Source: an uncultured Cohaesibacter sp. (lineage in GTDB: Bacteria; Pseudomonadota; Alphaproteobacteria; Rhizobiales; Cohaesibacteraceae). From it: 64,000 nucleotides of DNA. The notes beneath the pieces are model-generated. The model ran no database searches and was not told where the DNA came from. It saw nothing but the letters and a program-made list of their open reading frames with translations. A program made the translations under genes and the position numbers. The stretch lies in contig NZ_OY782507.1 of assembly GCF_963677725.1 (NCBI RefSeq), positions 4,561,567 through 4,625,566 on the forward strand. Direction: 5' to 3'. Within the stretch, counting starts at the first letter, position 1, and each line of letters opens with the position of its first letter. Below are positions 16,462-26,888 of the stretch, piece by piece.

Positions 16462-17571
16462 ATGACCTTGCAAAAGCAGTTTACCGTATGGCTCGTCGCA
16501 CTGGTTGTGATGATTGTCGGCCTTTATGTCTTTCGCGGCATTCTGCTGCCTTTTGTGGCGGGGATGGCGTTGGCCTACCTGTTGGATCCGGTTGCCGATT
16601 TCTTTGAACGCCTGGGCATGAACCGCATGTGGGCGACGGTGTCGGTGCTGATGGTGTTTGTGTTGATCTTCATCATGATGCTGGTGGTGCTGGTGCCGAC
16701 GTTGGCCAACCAGATGACCGGATTTGCCGAGAAATTCCCCAGCTACATGGCCTCTTTGCAAAAACTGATCCTCAATTCGAGTTCCGATTTTCTGCCACGC
16801 TTCCTGTCGGATTTCGATGCCGCCAGCGTGCAGAATAACATCAAGGATCTGATGGGGCAGGGTGCAAAGTGGATCGGCACGGTGATCCAGTCCTTATGGA
16901 ATGGTGGTCAGGCGCTGATCGACATGCTGGCCTTGCTGGTCATTACGCCCGTTGTCGCCTTCTATCTGCTGTATGATTGGGACCGTATGGTCTCGACCAT
17001 CGACGGATGGCTGCCGCGCGATCACCAGCCCACCATCCGCCGTTTGTTCAACCAGATGGATGAAAGCGTGTCAGGCTTTGTGCGCGGGCAGATCACGGTC
17101 GGTCTCATTCTCGGGGTCTTTTATGCGGTTGGCCTTTCGCTGCTTGGGTTGAATTTCGGGCTGTTGATTGGCCTTGGGGCCGGTGTCATCAGCTTCATTC
17201 CCTATGTCGGGGCGACGCTGGGATTGTTGGTCGCCGGTGGGGTGGCCATTGTTCAGTTCTGGCCCGATCCTGTGCCCATTGGCATCGCTCTGGGGATCTT
17301 TGCCTTTGGTCAGTTTATGGAAGGCAATATCCTGCAGCCGCGTCTGGTGGGGGAGCGGGTCGGCCTGCATCCGGTCTGGTTGATGTTTGCCTTGCTGGCC
17401 TTTGGCTCGCTGTTCGGCTTTGTCGGCATGTTGATTGCCGTGCCTGCTGCCGCTGCGGTTGGTGTGGTTGTGCGCTATATTCTCGAACAATATTTGAATT
17501 CCCCGCTTTATCGCGGCACCAGGGGCGGTCTGGTCTTGAAACCGCAAGAGGACGCGGACGATGAGGCCTGA
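16462..17571 (+). CDS. AI-2E family (PerM-like) membrane protein
   Basis: A 369-residue polytopic inner-membrane protein of the AI-2E/PerM family. Some members move autoinducer-2 or ions, but the substrate of most is unknown. Seen: N-terminal helices (FTVWLVALVVMIVGLYVF, then GILLPFVAGMALAYLLDPVA), a soluble region around 85-145, and the conserved C-terminal block FGQFMEGNILQPRLVGERVG, followed by HPVWLMFALLAFG and glycine-rich last helices. A short charged tail (EDADDEA) ends it. It sits just before hdaA, a neighbourhood conserved in related genomes. Confidence 0.88.
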   Translation: MTLQKQFTVWLVALVVMIVGLYVFRGILLPFVAGMALAYLLDPVADFFERLGMNRMWATVSVLMVFVLIFIMMLVVLVPTLANQMTGFAEKFPSYMASLQKLILNSSSDFLPRFLSDFDAASVQNNIKDLMGQGAKWIGTVIQSLWNGGQALIDMLALLVITPVVAFYLLYDWDRMVSTIDGWLPRDHQPTIRRLFNQMDESVSGFVRGQITVGLILGVFYAVGLSLLGLNFGLLIGLGAGVISFIPYVGATLGLLVAGGVAIVQFWPDPVPIGIALGIFAFGQFMEGNILQPRLVGERVGLHPVWLMFALLAFGSLFGFVGMLIAVPAAAAVGVVVRYILEQYLNSPLYRGTRGGLVLKPQEDADDEA

Positions 17572-17609
17572 AGTCTCGCCGGATCGGTCCAACAGGAGTG
17601 AGTAGCAGG

Positions 17610-18290
17610 ATGCTGAGTGATCAAATGTCATTGCGGCTGCCGCATGAGACGGCAATGGGCAGGGAGGATTTTCTGCCCGGCCCGTCGAATATGGCTGCCT
17701 TCGACATGATCGAGCTTTGGCCGGACTGGCCTTCGACCTGGCTGTTGCTGGCCGGACCTGTCGGGGCCGGCAAGTCGCATCTGGCGCGCATCTGGCAGGA
17801 GCGTAGCCACGCGCGCATTCTGACCCTTGAAGAGTTGAATAAAGGCGATCCGATTGAGCTTGTGGCCGATGGCGCGGTGGTGGTGGAAGATGCCGATGGC
17901 CCGGAGCGGGATGATACAGCGTTGTTTCATTTGTTGAATTCCGCCCGTGAGGCGGGCGCCTATGTGCTGATCACGGCACGGGAATGGCCCGATGCTTGGG
18001 GTGTGGCTTTGCCGGATCTGATGTCTCGACTGCGGCTGACCACGCCGGTCGAGATCTTCGAACCTGATGACGAATTGTTGCGCTCGGTGTTGGTCAAGCT
18101 GTTTGCTGATCGGCAACTGGCCCCGGACCCGTCGGTGATCGAATTTATCGTTCTGAGAATGGAGCGATCGATTGCGGCAGCTCTGAAGGTGGTGGATGCC
18201 ATTGATCGCGAGGCGCTGGCGCGCAGACGGACAATCACCCGACCCTTTGCTTCTGCCATTCTCAAGGAACTGGATGACGGGCATCTTTAG
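17610..18290 (+). CDS. hdaA: DnaA-related regulatory protein HdaA
   Basis: Homologue of Hda, which with the loaded sliding clamp stimulates ATP hydrolysis by DnaA and so limits re-initiation of replication. I chose ATG 17610 (226 residues); GTG 17598 is possible. The second to eleventh residues contain QMSLRLP, a good match to the clamp-binding motif found at the N-terminus of Hda. The AAA+ core has Walker A GPVGAGKS (residues 49-56) and Walker B VVVEDADG, then LLITAREWPDAWGV and LPDLMSRLR (arginine-containing Box VII-like). The chain ends after the lid domain and lacks the DNA-binding domain IV of DnaA. Confidence 0.88.
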   Translation: MLSDQMSLRLPHETAMGREDFLPGPSNMAAFDMIELWPDWPSTWLLLAGPVGAGKSHLARIWQERSHARILTLEELNKGDPIELVADGAVVVEDADGPERDDTALFHLLNSAREAGAYVLITAREWPDAWGVALPDLMSRLRLTTPVEIFEPDDELLRSVLVKLFADRQLAPDPSVIEFIVLRMERSIAAALKVVDAIDREALARRRTITRPFASAILKELDDGHL

Positions 18291-18722
18291 AGCCTTATCC
18301 AATCCCTCGTCTCATCCCTTGGCGAAAAGCCGCAGCGCGGGGCCGATCTGTTTGCCTGTTCACAATCATGCTTTGGTTTCAATGGGATTGAGGCAAACGT
18401 CACAAGAATGCTATGCTGGAGCTATATTGGCTGGGTTTGGGTGCCGTTGTGATTCACATGCCTTTCATGTTGGATTTTGAAAGGGCATTCCGAGACTTGG
18501 CGCGGCCATCTTATGCCGCTTTTCCTCTGGTTTTTTGCCCTGTTGGGGCGGGTCGGTTGCGAATGGGCGACGTAAGCGGTGACACGCTTTCTTTTCATAC
18601 AACGGGAACCGGATTTCCTCTGGAATATTCGGGAACCGGTGGTTGGGTGGGGAACAAAATGGCCTGAGCGCGGTTGCGCTAACGGTGGGCTATTTTGGCA
18701 GGACAGCAACGGGCAGAGATCT
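18291..18722. other. Intergenic region hdaA-ppk
   Basis: 432 bases with no recognisable gene. The ppk frame is open upstream to 18579, but that stretch is rich in Trp, Gly and Arg and unlike polyphosphate kinase. A separate ppk promoter is likely here. I see no clear Pho box and no T-tract hairpin. Confidence 0.4.
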
Positions 18723-20987
18723 ATGTCAGACACTTATGAGACGACTTCTGAACAGAATGACGACAATGAAAACGGCACCGATCAGATTCAGGAGAATGGC
18801 GCATCCGATGACGGCGCTCTGGATGATCTGCACCCTACCGAAGAGGAAATCGAAGCGCTGATGCGCAGCCCGGGCCGCTTTGTCAACCGCGAGCTGTCTT
18901 GGCTCGGCTTCAACAGCCGGGTGTTGGAAGAGACCGAAAATCCCAACCATCCGCTATTGGAGCGCCTACGCTTTCTGTCGATTTCGGCAAACAACCTGAA
19001 TGAATTTTTCATGGTGCGTGTGGCCGGTCTGAAGGGACAGGCACGGGCGGGTATTCATTCGATCAGCGCGGACGGACTGGATCCGAGCCAGCAGCTGGTC
19101 AAGATCAATGCAGCGGTCAATGATCTGGTCAATCGCCAGCAAGAGCGCTATCGGGCCCTACGTCAGGAACTGGAAGCTGAAGACATCTATATGATCGAGC
19201 CGGAGGATCTTACGCCTGCGGATATGGAGATGCTGGAGAAGACCTTCCTTGAAGGCATTTTCACGGTTCTCACCCCGCTTGCCGTTGATCCTGCGCATCC
19301 TTTCCCCTTCATTCCCAATCTGGGTTTCTCGCTGGTGCTCAATCTTGAAGCGACCGACGATCATGAGATTCTGACGGCCATCGTGCGCATGCCGCACACC
19401 CTTGACCGGTTCGTCATGCTGCCGAGCCTTGATGATCGCCCTGCAAGCAATCGGTCCATTCGGGTCGAGCAGGTGGTGGCTCTGTTCATCGACAAGATCT
19501 TTCCGGGCTATGACGTCAAGGGGCTTGGCGCCTTCCGGCTCATTCGGGATTCGGACATCGAGATTGAGGAAGAGGCGGAAGATCTGGTGCGCCATTTCGA
19601 GACTGCGCTCAAGCGTCGCCGTCGCGGGTTGGTCATCCGGTTGGAAATCGAAGCCAGTACACCGCCGGAATTGCGGGCCTTCATCGCCCGGGTCATTGAC
19701 GTGGTGGAAGATGAAATGGTCGAGATTGATGGGCCTCTGGCGCTCAATGATCTGTCTGATTTGGTCGATATCGAGCGTCCGGATCTCAAATTCAAGCGCT
19801 ACAATGCCCGCTTCCCTGAGCGGATCCGCGAGCATAATGGTGACTGTTTTGCTGCGATCAAGGAGAAGGATCTGATCATCCATCATCCTTATGAGAGCTT
19901 TGATGTCGTGGCGCAGTTCCTCACCCAGGCCGCCCGCGACCCTGCCGTGATGGCGATCAAGCAGACACTGTATCGCACGTCGAAAAATTCTCCGATTATC
20001 CGCGCCTTGGTCGAAGCGGCTGACGCGGGCAAGTCTGTGACGGCCCTTGTGGAGCTGAAAGCCCGGTTTGATGAAGAGGCCAATATTGGCTGGGCGCGCG
20101 ACCTTGAACGCGCTGGTGTGCAGGTGGTCTTTGGCTTCATCGAATTGAAAACCCACGCGAAACTCTCGATGGTGGTGCGTCGGGAGGCCGGTCGTCTTGT
20201 CAGCTATTGCCATACGGGCACCGGCAATTATCACCCGATCACCGCCAAGATCTATACCGACCTGAGCTTCTTTACGGCGAACGAGGAAATCGCCATGGAT
20301 GTGGCACGGGTCTTCAATTTCATCACCGGCTATGCGGAACCTGCGGAATTGAAGCATTTGCTGGTGTCGCCCTACACCCTGCGCAGCACCTTGCTTGAAT
20401 ATATCGAGAAGGAAATCGAGCATGTGCGTCAGGGACGTCCGGGGCGGATTTGGGCCAAGGCCAATTCGCTGGTTGATCCGCAGTTGATCGATGCCTTCTA
20501 TCGGGCAAGTCAGGCCGGGGTGCAGATTGATCTGGTGATCCGCGGCATCTGCTGTCTGAGGCCGCAATTGCCGGGGCTATCTTCCAACATTCGGGTCAAA
20601 TCTATTGTTGGTCGCTTCCTGGAACATTCCAGAATTGTCTGCTTTGGCAATGGCAAGGAATTGCCAAACCCCGATGCGGTGATTTATATGGGGTCGGCTG
20701 ATTTGATGCCGCGCAATCTGGACCGCCGTTGTGAAACCTTCATTCCGGTGGAAAATCCGACAGTGCATGCGCAGGTGCTGGATCAGATCATGGCAGCCAA
20801 CCTGATGGATAACCAGCAGAGCTGGGAAATCCTGCCGGATGGATCGTCGCGTCGCATTCGGCCTGCGGAAGGGGAACAGCCTTTCAATGTCCATAAATTC
20901 TTTATGACCAATCCAAGCCTGTCGGGACGAGGTGACTCACTAGAACATGACGCGCCAACAGCATTTACCGAACGATTCCAGGGATAG
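18723..20987 (+). CDS. ppk: Polyphosphate kinase 1
   Basis: Membrane-associated kinase that builds polyphosphate from ATP through a phosphohistidine. I chose ATG 18723 (754 residues). The first ~45 residues form an acidic, low-complexity extension (rich in D, E, N, Q) before the usual start [19 protein letters not shown]. Family blocks: [38 protein letters not shown] and the catalytic-histidine segment [14 protein letters not shown] (His 497 by this numbering), then [24 protein letters not shown] C-terminal sequence. Its end overlaps the ppx start by 41 bases, tying synthesis and breakdown of polyphosphate into one transcript. Confidence 0.95.
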   Translation: MSDTYETTSEQNDDNENGTDQIQENGASDDGALDDLHPTEEEIEALMRSPGRFVNRELSWLGFNSRVLEETENPNHPLLERLRFLSISANNLNEFFMVRVAGLKGQARAGIHSISADGLDPSQQLVKINAAVNDLVNRQQERYRALRQELEAEDIYMIEPEDLTPADMEMLEKTFLEGIFTVLTPLAVDPAHPFPFIPNLGFSLVLNLEATDDHEILTAIVRMPHTLDRFVMLPSLDDRPASNRSIRVEQVVALFIDKIFPGYDVKGLGAFRLIRDSDIEIEEEAEDLVRHFETALKRRRRGLVIRLEIEASTPPELRAFIARVIDVVEDEMVEIDGPLALNDLSDLVDIERPDLKFKRYNARFPERIREHNGDCFAAIKEKDLIIHHPYESFDVVAQFLTQAARDPAVMAIKQTLYRTSKNSPIIRALVEAADAGKSVTALVELKARFDEEANIGWARDLERAGVQVVFGFIELKTHAKLSMVVRREAGRLVSYCHTGTGNYHPITAKIYTDLSFFTANEEIAMDVARVFNFITGYAEPAELKHLLVSPYTLRSTLLEYIEKEIEHVRQGRPGRIWAKANSLVDPQLIDAFYRASQAGVQIDLVIRGICCLRPQLPGLSSNIRVKSIVGRFLEHSRIVCFGNGKELPNPDAVIYMGSADLMPRNLDRRCETFIPVENPTVHAQVLDQIMAANLMDNQQSWEILPDGSSRRIRPAEGEQPFNVHKFFMTNPSLSGRGDSLEHDAPTAFTERFQG

Positions 20988-22503
20988 TGATTCCTCGGAC
21001 AAGTTCATCATTCAGGGCCGGATCGCCGGATCCGTCCCTGTCGCCGTCATTGATATCGGGTCCAATTCCGTGCGTCTCGTCATGTATGAGCGACTCGCAC
21101 GCGCCCCGGTGCCCATGTATAACGAAAAGCAGTTATGCGGCCTTGGCAAAGGGGTCGCCTCTACAGGCAAACTCGACAAAAAGGCCGTGGATGCAACGCT
21201 GAATGCGCTGAAGCGTTTTCGCTTCATGTTGGATCATTCCGGTGTTCAGGACGTTCATGTGTTGGCGACTGCTGCTGCGCGCGATGCCAAGAATGGCCCG
21301 GCCTTTCTGAAAGAAGTTGCTCAGATTTGTGGCGTGGAGCCGCGCGTCTTGTCCGGCGAGGATGAGGCCCGCAAATCGGCGCTCGGGGTCATTTCGGCGA
21401 TTCTGGAGCCTGATGGCGTTGTTGGCGACCTTGGTGGCGGCAGCCTCGAACTAATGGACGTGAATGGAAGCAAGCTTGGCGATGGATCGACCTATCCGCT
21501 GGGTGGTTTGCGCATTCAGGACATGGCGAACGGCTCAGTAAAGAAGGCAGCAGAGATTGCCCGCAAGTCGCTTGAAGCCTCGCCTGAGATGGCCGATCTG
21601 AAGGGCAAGACCTTTTATGCGGTTGGTGGCACATGGCGTGCCTTTGGTAAATTGCATATGGCTTCGATCGCCTATCCGCTCCATGTGATGCATCACTATG
21701 AGATCGCTGCCGACGAGGCGATGGATTTCTGTCGCCAATGCATGCGTGGTGAGATCGAGGATTTTTCAGGGATCGGCGCTGTCTCCAAAGCAAGACGCGG
21801 CCTGCTGCCCTTTGGTGCTGCGGTCTTGTATGAATTGTTGCGGATCGGCAAGCCCAAACGAGTCGTCATGTCTTCGCTGGGCGTCCGCGAAGGGCATCTC
21901 TATGAGCAATTGACAGAGCAAGAGCAGGCGCTGGATCCGTTGATGACGGCATGCGAGGAATTGTGTGTCCTGCGTTCGCGTGCACCACAATATTCCCATG
22001 AGCTGGCCGACTGGATGGATGAGGTCTATGCAACTCTGGAGGTGAAAGAAACCACCTATGAGAAGCGCTTGCGTCGTGCCGCCTGTCTGTTGGCAGATAT
22101 CGGTTGGCGGGCTCATCCTGACTATCGCGGCACCCAGAGCCTCAATGTCATTGCGCATGGTTCCTTCATTGGTATAGATCATCCGGGGCGGGCCTATCTG
22201 GCCATGTCGAACTATTTCCGCTTCGAGGGTCTGTCGGGTTCCAACATGAGCCTGAGGATGCGAGCGGTGACGGATATGCATATGCGCAATCTGGCGCGGC
22301 TCACCGGGGCCGCGTTGCGCTTCACCCATGTGGCGGCCGGGGAATTGCCCGGCATCTTGCCGCATCTGCGTGTGTCGCTTCAAGATGATGTGGCGACATT
22401 GCATATACCGAATGAATTCAAGATGTTGGTTCATGACAAGCTGGTGCGTCGTTTCACCAGTTTCATTCGCCTGCTCGGCTATGATGCGGTTGTCGAGCGT
22501 TAA
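20947..22503 (+). CDS. ppx: Exopolyphosphatase / Ppx-GppA family phosphatase
   Basis: Removes terminal phosphates from polyphosphate, or hydrolyses pppGpp. The protein has 518 residues from ATG 20947; a start further inside is possible because the first ~30 residues are polar and non-conserved. The actin-like ATPase fold shows [17 protein letters not shown] (phosphate 1), [13 protein letters not shown], and [15 protein letters not shown] (phosphate 2). The C-terminal ~190 residues are HD-like ([20 protein letters not shown]). It overlaps ppk by 41 bases, so co-expression is clear. Which of the two substrates it prefers cannot be told from sequence. Confidence 0.92.
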   Translation: MTRQQHLPNDSRDSDSSDKFIIQGRIAGSVPVAVIDIGSNSVRLVMYERLARAPVPMYNEKQLCGLGKGVASTGKLDKKAVDATLNALKRFRFMLDHSGVQDVHVLATAAARDAKNGPAFLKEVAQICGVEPRVLSGEDEARKSALGVISAILEPDGVVGDLGGGSLELMDVNGSKLGDGSTYPLGGLRIQDMANGSVKKAAEIARKSLEASPEMADLKGKTFYAVGGTWRAFGKLHMASIAYPLHVMHHYEIAADEAMDFCRQCMRGEIEDFSGIGAVSKARRGLLPFGAAVLYELLRIGKPKRVVMSSLGVREGHLYEQLTEQEQALDPLMTACEELCVLRSRAPQYSHELADWMDEVYATLEVKETTYEKRLRRAACLLADIGWRAHPDYRGTQSLNVIAHGSFIGIDHPGRAYLAMSNYFRFEGLSGSNMSLRMRAVTDMHMRNLARLTGAALRFTHVAAGELPGILPHLRVSLQDDVATLHIPNEFKMLVHDKLVRRFTSFIRLLGYDAVVER

Positions 22504-22550
22504 AAGGGTTTCGTCTGATCAGGCTACCTGATTGGGCAACGGAGATATGA

Positions 22551-23264
22551 ATGGCAAAGAGTGACACAATGGACGTCACATCCAGCGTCAAATGGGTTGT
22601 GGTGCAGGGCACCCTTGAAGAGGGGGCAAAGCTGCCTGATCCATCATTGGTGCCTGAGCTTTATTACGACCGGGATCCCTATGGGGAATATGTCTATTTC
22701 GCCGCCTGCGATGAGACAGCCATTGCCGACACCGATGATGGCGCTCGGATCTCGGTTCTCGACTATTGTTATCTGGCGGAAGTCCGGGTGACATTCGAAG
22801 AGGATCTTGTCGAACAGGGCGTCAGCGACATTGCCTGGTGCAAACAGGATCAGGCCGAGCAGGGCGGTGCGTTCGTCTCCGAGATCTGGCCGAGCTGGCA
22901 ACAGGTGCGTCTGGTCGATGTTGCGGAAAGCATGTTCCCTCCGGGACAGGATTTCGTCATGGCCCGCAGTGTTTTGTCTGTGACTGGGCAAGAAGCCTCG
23001 TGGATCGAAGTGACCCGTATAGACGCGGAGCAACCCTCCGAGATGGCTCTGACTTTCTGTAAGGTGGAGCGCGACCGGCTGCTGGAAATCAAGGTGGTGC
23101 TGAAAGATGATCGGGTGATGATCGACGGCATTGCCGAAATGTGGCGCCGTCTGGTGGCCGCCTATGGGGCGTTGGCCTATAGGCGCCTTGATGGTGCCGA
23201 GCGGGTCGAGCCGGATCTGGAAGACGATCTTGACACGATCGGAGAGGTGTCAGGACAAGCCTGA
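22551..23264 (+). CDS. Hypothetical protein linked to ppk-ppx
   Basis: A 237-residue acidic soluble protein I do not recognise. It has no signal peptide and no membrane segment. Three cysteines and many aromatic residues are spread through it (ELYYDRDPYGEYVYFAACDE, VLDYCYLAEVRVTF, FVSEIWPSWQQVRLVDVAE). The C-terminal 35 residues are strongly acidic. It starts 47 bases after ppx with GGAGATATG upstream, and the next terminator is at 23291, so it is likely the third gene of the ppk operon. That suggests, but does not prove, a link to polyphosphate metabolism. Confidence 0.75.
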   Translation: MAKSDTMDVTSSVKWVVVQGTLEEGAKLPDPSLVPELYYDRDPYGEYVYFAACDETAIADTDDGARISVLDYCYLAEVRVTFEEDLVEQGVSDIAWCKQDQAEQGGAFVSEIWPSWQQVRLVDVAESMFPPGQDFVMARSVLSVTGQEASWIEVTRIDAEQPSEMALTFCKVERDRLLEIKVVLKDDRVMIDGIAEMWRRLVAAYGALAYRRLDGAERVEPDLEDDLDTIGEVSGQA

Positions 23265-23290
23265 CGCTTTGATGATGGAAATATCGAATG

Positions 23291-23327
23291 AAAAGCCGAT
23301 GTCAGTTGAGGCTGGCATCGGCTTTTT
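23291..23327. terminator. Two-way terminator between convergent genes
   Basis: AAAAGCCGATG (23291-23301) pairs exactly with CATCGGCTTTT (23316-23326), and TCAG/CTGG extends the stem inwards. T residues follow on the plus strand and, because the arms begin with A residues, also on the minus strand. It separates the ppk-operon unknown from rnd, which stops at 23328. Confidence 0.85.
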
Positions 23328-24614
23328 CTATTCTGTCTGCGAAGGCGCTTGTTCCGCTGTGGCTGGGGCCGCATTTTGCGCGGCTGCCTCTTGCTGGATC
23401 GGATCCTGCTTTTTCGGCTTGCGGCGACGCTTGCTTGACGGTTTCTTTTCCGGCAGGACAGGCGGTTCACATTCGATGGTTGCCACTCTCTTGCCTTCAA
23501 GGCGCAGGGCAAGCTCCCCTTTTTTGATCAACAGAGCATGCTGACCGAACAATTCCCGGCGCCAACCCTTCAATGCTGGAATGTCGGCATCGTCATCGCA
23601 GGCAATCTTTTCGAGATCATCAACAGTTGCGATGACCTTTGCTGCCACGCCGTGCCTCTCTGAGGTAAGCTTGAGAAGCACCTTCATCAAGTCGACCGCC
23701 GCGCCAGACCCTTCGGGCTGGATCTTTCCCTTTGGTACGTCAGGCAGATCCTCATTGGGGATGTTGGCCACTTCGTGCATGAGCTCAAGCAGCTCGACAC
23801 CGGATTTGGAGCGTTCATATCCTTTGGAGACAGAGCGCAGGGCGGCCAAAGCTTCCGGGTTTTGCGGTTGTTGAATGGCCAGTTCGAAGATGGCTTCGTC
23901 CTTCAAAATCCGGTTGCGCGGCACGTTGCGCGATTGGGCTTCCTTCTCGCGCCAACCGGCCAGCTTCTTGAGGGCTGCAAATTCGCGTGGCTTGCGAATG
24001 CGCAGTTTCATGCGCTTCCAGGCATTGACCGGCTCTGTATAATAAGTCTCCGGCGAGGTGAGGATTAGCATTTCCTCTTGCACCCACTCGCTGCGCTGCT
24101 GCTCGTCAAGATTGGCGCGCAGGGCGTGATAAACATCGCGCAGATGGGTGACGTCGGCCAAAGCATAGGTCAATTGCTTCTCGGTCAGCGGACGACGGGA
24201 CCAGTCGGTGAAGCGGCTGGATTTGTCGATCCGGTTGCCGGTGAGGCGCAGGACCAGCTGATCATAGGATATGGAATCACCAAAGCCGCAGACCATCGCT
24301 GCGACTTGACTGTCGAACATGGGGGCGGGGATCAGATTGCCGAGATGATAGATGATCTCGATATCCTGCCGCCCAGCGTGGAACACCTTGGTCACGCTCT
24401 CATCGGCCATCAATTTGAAAAAGGGTGCCAGATCAATACCGTCCGCGAGCGGATCGACAATGACAGCCAGATCCGGCCCTGCCATCTGGATGAGGCACAG
24501 CTTGGGCCAATAGGTCGTTTCACGCAGAAATTCCGTGTCTACGGTGACATAGGGATGCGCGGCGAATTGGGTACAGGCGTCTGCCAGTTCGGCAGTGGAC
24601 GTAATAGTTTTCAT
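23328..24614 (-). CDS. rnd: Ribonuclease D
   Basis: 3'-to-5' exoribonuclease that trims tRNA precursors. The 428 residues exceed the usual ~375 by a basic C-terminal tail. DEDDy exonuclease motifs are complete: VTVDTEFLRETTYWP (Exo I), KVFHAGRQDIEIIYHLG (Exo II) and YALADVTHLRDVYHAL (Exo III, with the tyrosine). Two HRDC-like helical regions follow (about 205-290 and 300-370). The last ~50 residues, KKPSSKRRRKPKKQDP then Ala/Gln-rich, look disordered and may bind RNA. It is divergent from aspS. Confidence 0.93.
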   Translation of the reverse strand: MKTITSTAELADACTQFAAHPYVTVDTEFLRETTYWPKLCLIQMAGPDLAVIVDPLADGIDLAPFFKLMADESVTKVFHAGRQDIEIIYHLGNLIPAPMFDSQVAAMVCGFGDSISYDQLVLRLTGNRIDKSSRFTDWSRRPLTEKQLTYALADVTHLRDVYHALRANLDEQQRSEWVQEEMLILTSPETYYTEPVNAWKRMKLRIRKPREFAALKKLAGWREKEAQSRNVPRNRILKDEAIFELAIQQPQNPEALAALRSVSKGYERSKSGVELLELMHEVANIPNEDLPDVPKGKIQPEGSGAAVDLMKVLLKLTSERHGVAAKVIATVDDLEKIACDDDADIPALKGWRRELFGQHALLIKKGELALRLEGKRVATIECEPPVLPEKKPSSKRRRKPKKQDPIQQEAAAQNAAPATAEQAPSQTE

Positions 24615-24975
24615 TGCGCAATAGCTTATATAGAAACAATACAGGCTTGTCGCCCACTCTTTAAGACAATGCCCGTGAAATGGGGATTAGTTGCTGCAAA
24701 AAATCGCTTGGAGGCCTCAATCTCCGGAACAAGAGGTGTTTTTCACGCAAAAAAGGGTTGAAGCCGGTCCTCTGCCTTGACAGTTTCGGTTCAGAAATGC
24801 ACGGTCCGGCCAGAAGCATCGAGGGCGTCATCTGCGCGCCCTTTTTCATTGAAACCGAAGGAAATCCCCTCTATTAAGTGCGGGTCGATTTTTCGGTCGA
24901 GTTTTCAAATCGGGATGGACGCTCTTGCCTCAAAGGGGTGAGGGGTCCGGTATCTCTAGAATCAGGACATTATTC
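24615..24975. other. Divergent intergenic region rnd/aspS
   Basis: 361 bases holding promoters for rnd (leftward) and aspS (rightward). No gene is evident. A terminator-like hairpin at 24822-24846 and an outer pair TTCGGTT (24785-24791) with AACCGAA lie in the aspS leader. They are described separately. The aspS start has AGGA near 24964. Confidence 0.45.
24822..24846 (+). terminator. Terminator-like hairpin in aspS leader
   Basis: AGGGCG (24822-24827) pairs with CGCCCT (24837-24842) and is followed by a run of T (24842-24846). It lies about 130 bases before the aspS ATG and after the divergent rnd promoter, so it would end a short plus-strand leader or small RNA. The stem is short, so the call is weak. 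Confidence 0.35.
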
Positions 24976-26757
24976 ATGCATCCTTATCGCAGCCATACCT
25001 GTGGCGACCTTCGCGAAAGCCATGTTGGTGAGCACGTTCGCCTCTCCGGTTGGGTTCACCGCGTACGTGACCATGGCGGTCTTCTCTTCATCGATTTGCG
25101 CGACCAGTATGGTCTGACCCAAGTCGTGGCCGATCCGGATTCTCCTGCCTTTGCCGAAGCCGAGAAAGTGCGCGGCGAATGGTGCATTCTGATCGAGGGT
25201 GAGGTCAAGGCGCGGTCCGCCGATACCATCAATACAAATCTGCCGACTGGCCATGTCGAGATCTTTATCTCCAAGCTCGAAGTGCTGGGCGCGTCTAAAG
25301 AGCTGCCTCTGCCGGTCTTTGGTGAGCCGGACTATCCGGAAGATACGCGCCTTAAATATCGCTTCCTCGATCTGCGTCGTGAAACGATCCATGGCAACAT
25401 TCTCAAGCGCTCTGCGATCATCGCCTCTGCACGCCGTCGCATGCAGGATATCGGCTTTAATGAATTCCAGACCCCGATTCTTGCTGCCTCTTCTCCAGAA
25501 GGCGCGCGCGACTATCTGGTGCCAAGCCGTATTCATCCGGGCAAATTCTACGCCCTGCCACAGGCTCCACAGCAATTCAAACAGCTGCTGATGATCTCTG
25601 GCTTTGACAAATATTTCCAGATCGCCCCTTGCTTCCGTGATGAAGATCCTCGCGCTGACCGCCTGCCGGGCGAATTCTATCAGCTCGACGTGGAAATGAG
25701 CTTCGTTACTGAAGATGACGTGCTCAACACCATGGAGCCGGTGATCCGCGATCTGTTTGCCGAATTTGCTGATGGCAAGCCGGTGACCCAGGAATTTCCG
25801 CGCATTCCATATGCCGAAGCTCTGCGCAAATATGGCTCTGACAAGCCGGATCTGCGTATCCCGATCGAGATGGCAGACGTTTCGGAGCATTTCCGCGGTT
25901 CAGGCTTCAAGATCTTTGCCCGCATGCTGGAAGAAGAGCAGAATGAGGTTTGGGGCATTCCGGCAAAAACCGGTGGCTCGCGGACCTTCTGTGACCGCAT
26001 GAATAGCTGGGCGCAGAGCGAAGGTCAGCCGGGTCTTGGCTATATCTTCTGGCGCAAGAATGACGATGGCAGCCTTGAGGGCGCTGGTCCGCTGGCCAAG
26101 AATATCGGTCCGGAACGCACCGAAGCGGTCCGCACCCAGCTTGGTCTGGATGCCGGGGATGCCTGCTTCTTTGTGGCGGGTGATCCGAAAAAATTCTACG
26201 ACTTTGCCGGCAAGGCTCGTAACCGGGCCGGTGAAGAGCTGGATCTGATCGACCGTGATCGTTTCGAGCTGTGCTGGATCGTCGACTTTCCGATGTATGA
26301 GTGGAATGATGACGAAGAGAAAGTTGATTTCTGCCACAACCCATTCTCCATGCCGAAGGGTGAGTTGAAAGGGCTGGAAGAAACCGATCCGCTCAAGCTT
26401 GATGCCTATCAGTATGATGTGGTCTGCAACGGTTTTGAAATCGGCTCCGGCGCGATCCGTAACCACAAGATCGAAGTGATGAAAAAAGCCTTCGAAATTG
26501 CTGGCTATGATGAAGAGGTTCTGATCGAGCGCTTTGGCGGCATGTATCGCGCGTTCCAGTATGGCGCGCCTCCGCATGGTGGCATGGCTGCCGGTCTTGA
26601 CCGCATTGTGATGCTGCTGTGTGGCACGCCGAACCTGCGCGAAATCACCCTGTTCCCGATGAACCAGCAGGCCGAAGATCTGCTGATGGGCGCGCCAAGC
26701 GAGCCTACCAACCAGCAGCTCCGCGATTTGCATTTGCGGCTTAATCTTCCGGAATAA
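24976..26757 (+). CDS. aspS: Aspartate-tRNA ligase
   Basis: Class II aminoacyl-tRNA synthetase of the bacterial type. I chose ATG 24976 (593 residues, [14 protein letters not shown]), the conserved family start, with AGGA nine bases upstream. Domains: OB-fold anticodon-binding domain (residues 1-105, with [20 protein letters not shown]), catalytic domain with motif 2 [20 protein letters not shown] and motif 3 [14 protein letters not shown], and an inserted GAD domain about 290-410. Whether it also charges tRNA-Asn cannot be settled without knowing if asnS exists in the genome. A strong terminator follows. Confidence 0.97.
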   Translation: MHPYRSHTCGDLRESHVGEHVRLSGWVHRVRDHGGLLFIDLRDQYGLTQVVADPDSPAFAEAEKVRGEWCILIEGEVKARSADTINTNLPTGHVEIFISKLEVLGASKELPLPVFGEPDYPEDTRLKYRFLDLRRETIHGNILKRSAIIASARRRMQDIGFNEFQTPILAASSPEGARDYLVPSRIHPGKFYALPQAPQQFKQLLMISGFDKYFQIAPCFRDEDPRADRLPGEFYQLDVEMSFVTEDDVLNTMEPVIRDLFAEFADGKPVTQEFPRIPYAEALRKYGSDKPDLRIPIEMADVSEHFRGSGFKIFARMLEEEQNEVWGIPAKTGGSRTFCDRMNSWAQSEGQPGLGYIFWRKNDDGSLEGAGPLAKNIGPERTEAVRTQLGLDAGDACFFVAGDPKKFYDFAGKARNRAGEELDLIDRDRFELCWIVDFPMYEWNDDEEKVDFCHNPFSMPKGELKGLEETDPLKLDAYQYDVVCNGFEIGSGAIRNHKIEVMKKAFEIAGYDEEVLIERFGGMYRAFQYGAPPHGGMAAGLDRIVMLLCGTPNLREITLFPMNQQAEDLLMGAPSEPTNQQLRDLHLRLNLPE

Positions 26758-26786
26758 GACTTTGTCTTAAAAGTCTGTTTTCAAAT

Positions 26787-26818
26787 AGAAAAAGGGCGTT
26801 CAACTGAACGCCCTTTTT
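26787..26818 (+). terminator. Intrinsic terminator after aspS
   Basis: AAAAAGGGCGTTC pairs with GAACGCCCTTTTT around a four-base loop (26789-26818), ending in five T residues. It lies about 30 bases after the aspS stop. Confidence 0.9.
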
Positions 26819-26888
26819 GTTTGTGTGATCGTAGGCCAATTCTGAGCGATTAGCTAAATTTTGGTTTATCGTCCTGCCGTCTCAAGTT

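Noticed and set aside
18422..18733. A 103-codon minus-strand frame before ppk
   Set aside because: Its composition is unlike real proteins of this genome and it overlaps the ppk leader and start.
19158..20567. A 469-codon minus-strand frame antisense to ppk
   Set aside because: Shadow of a clear polyphosphate kinase gene with no independent features.
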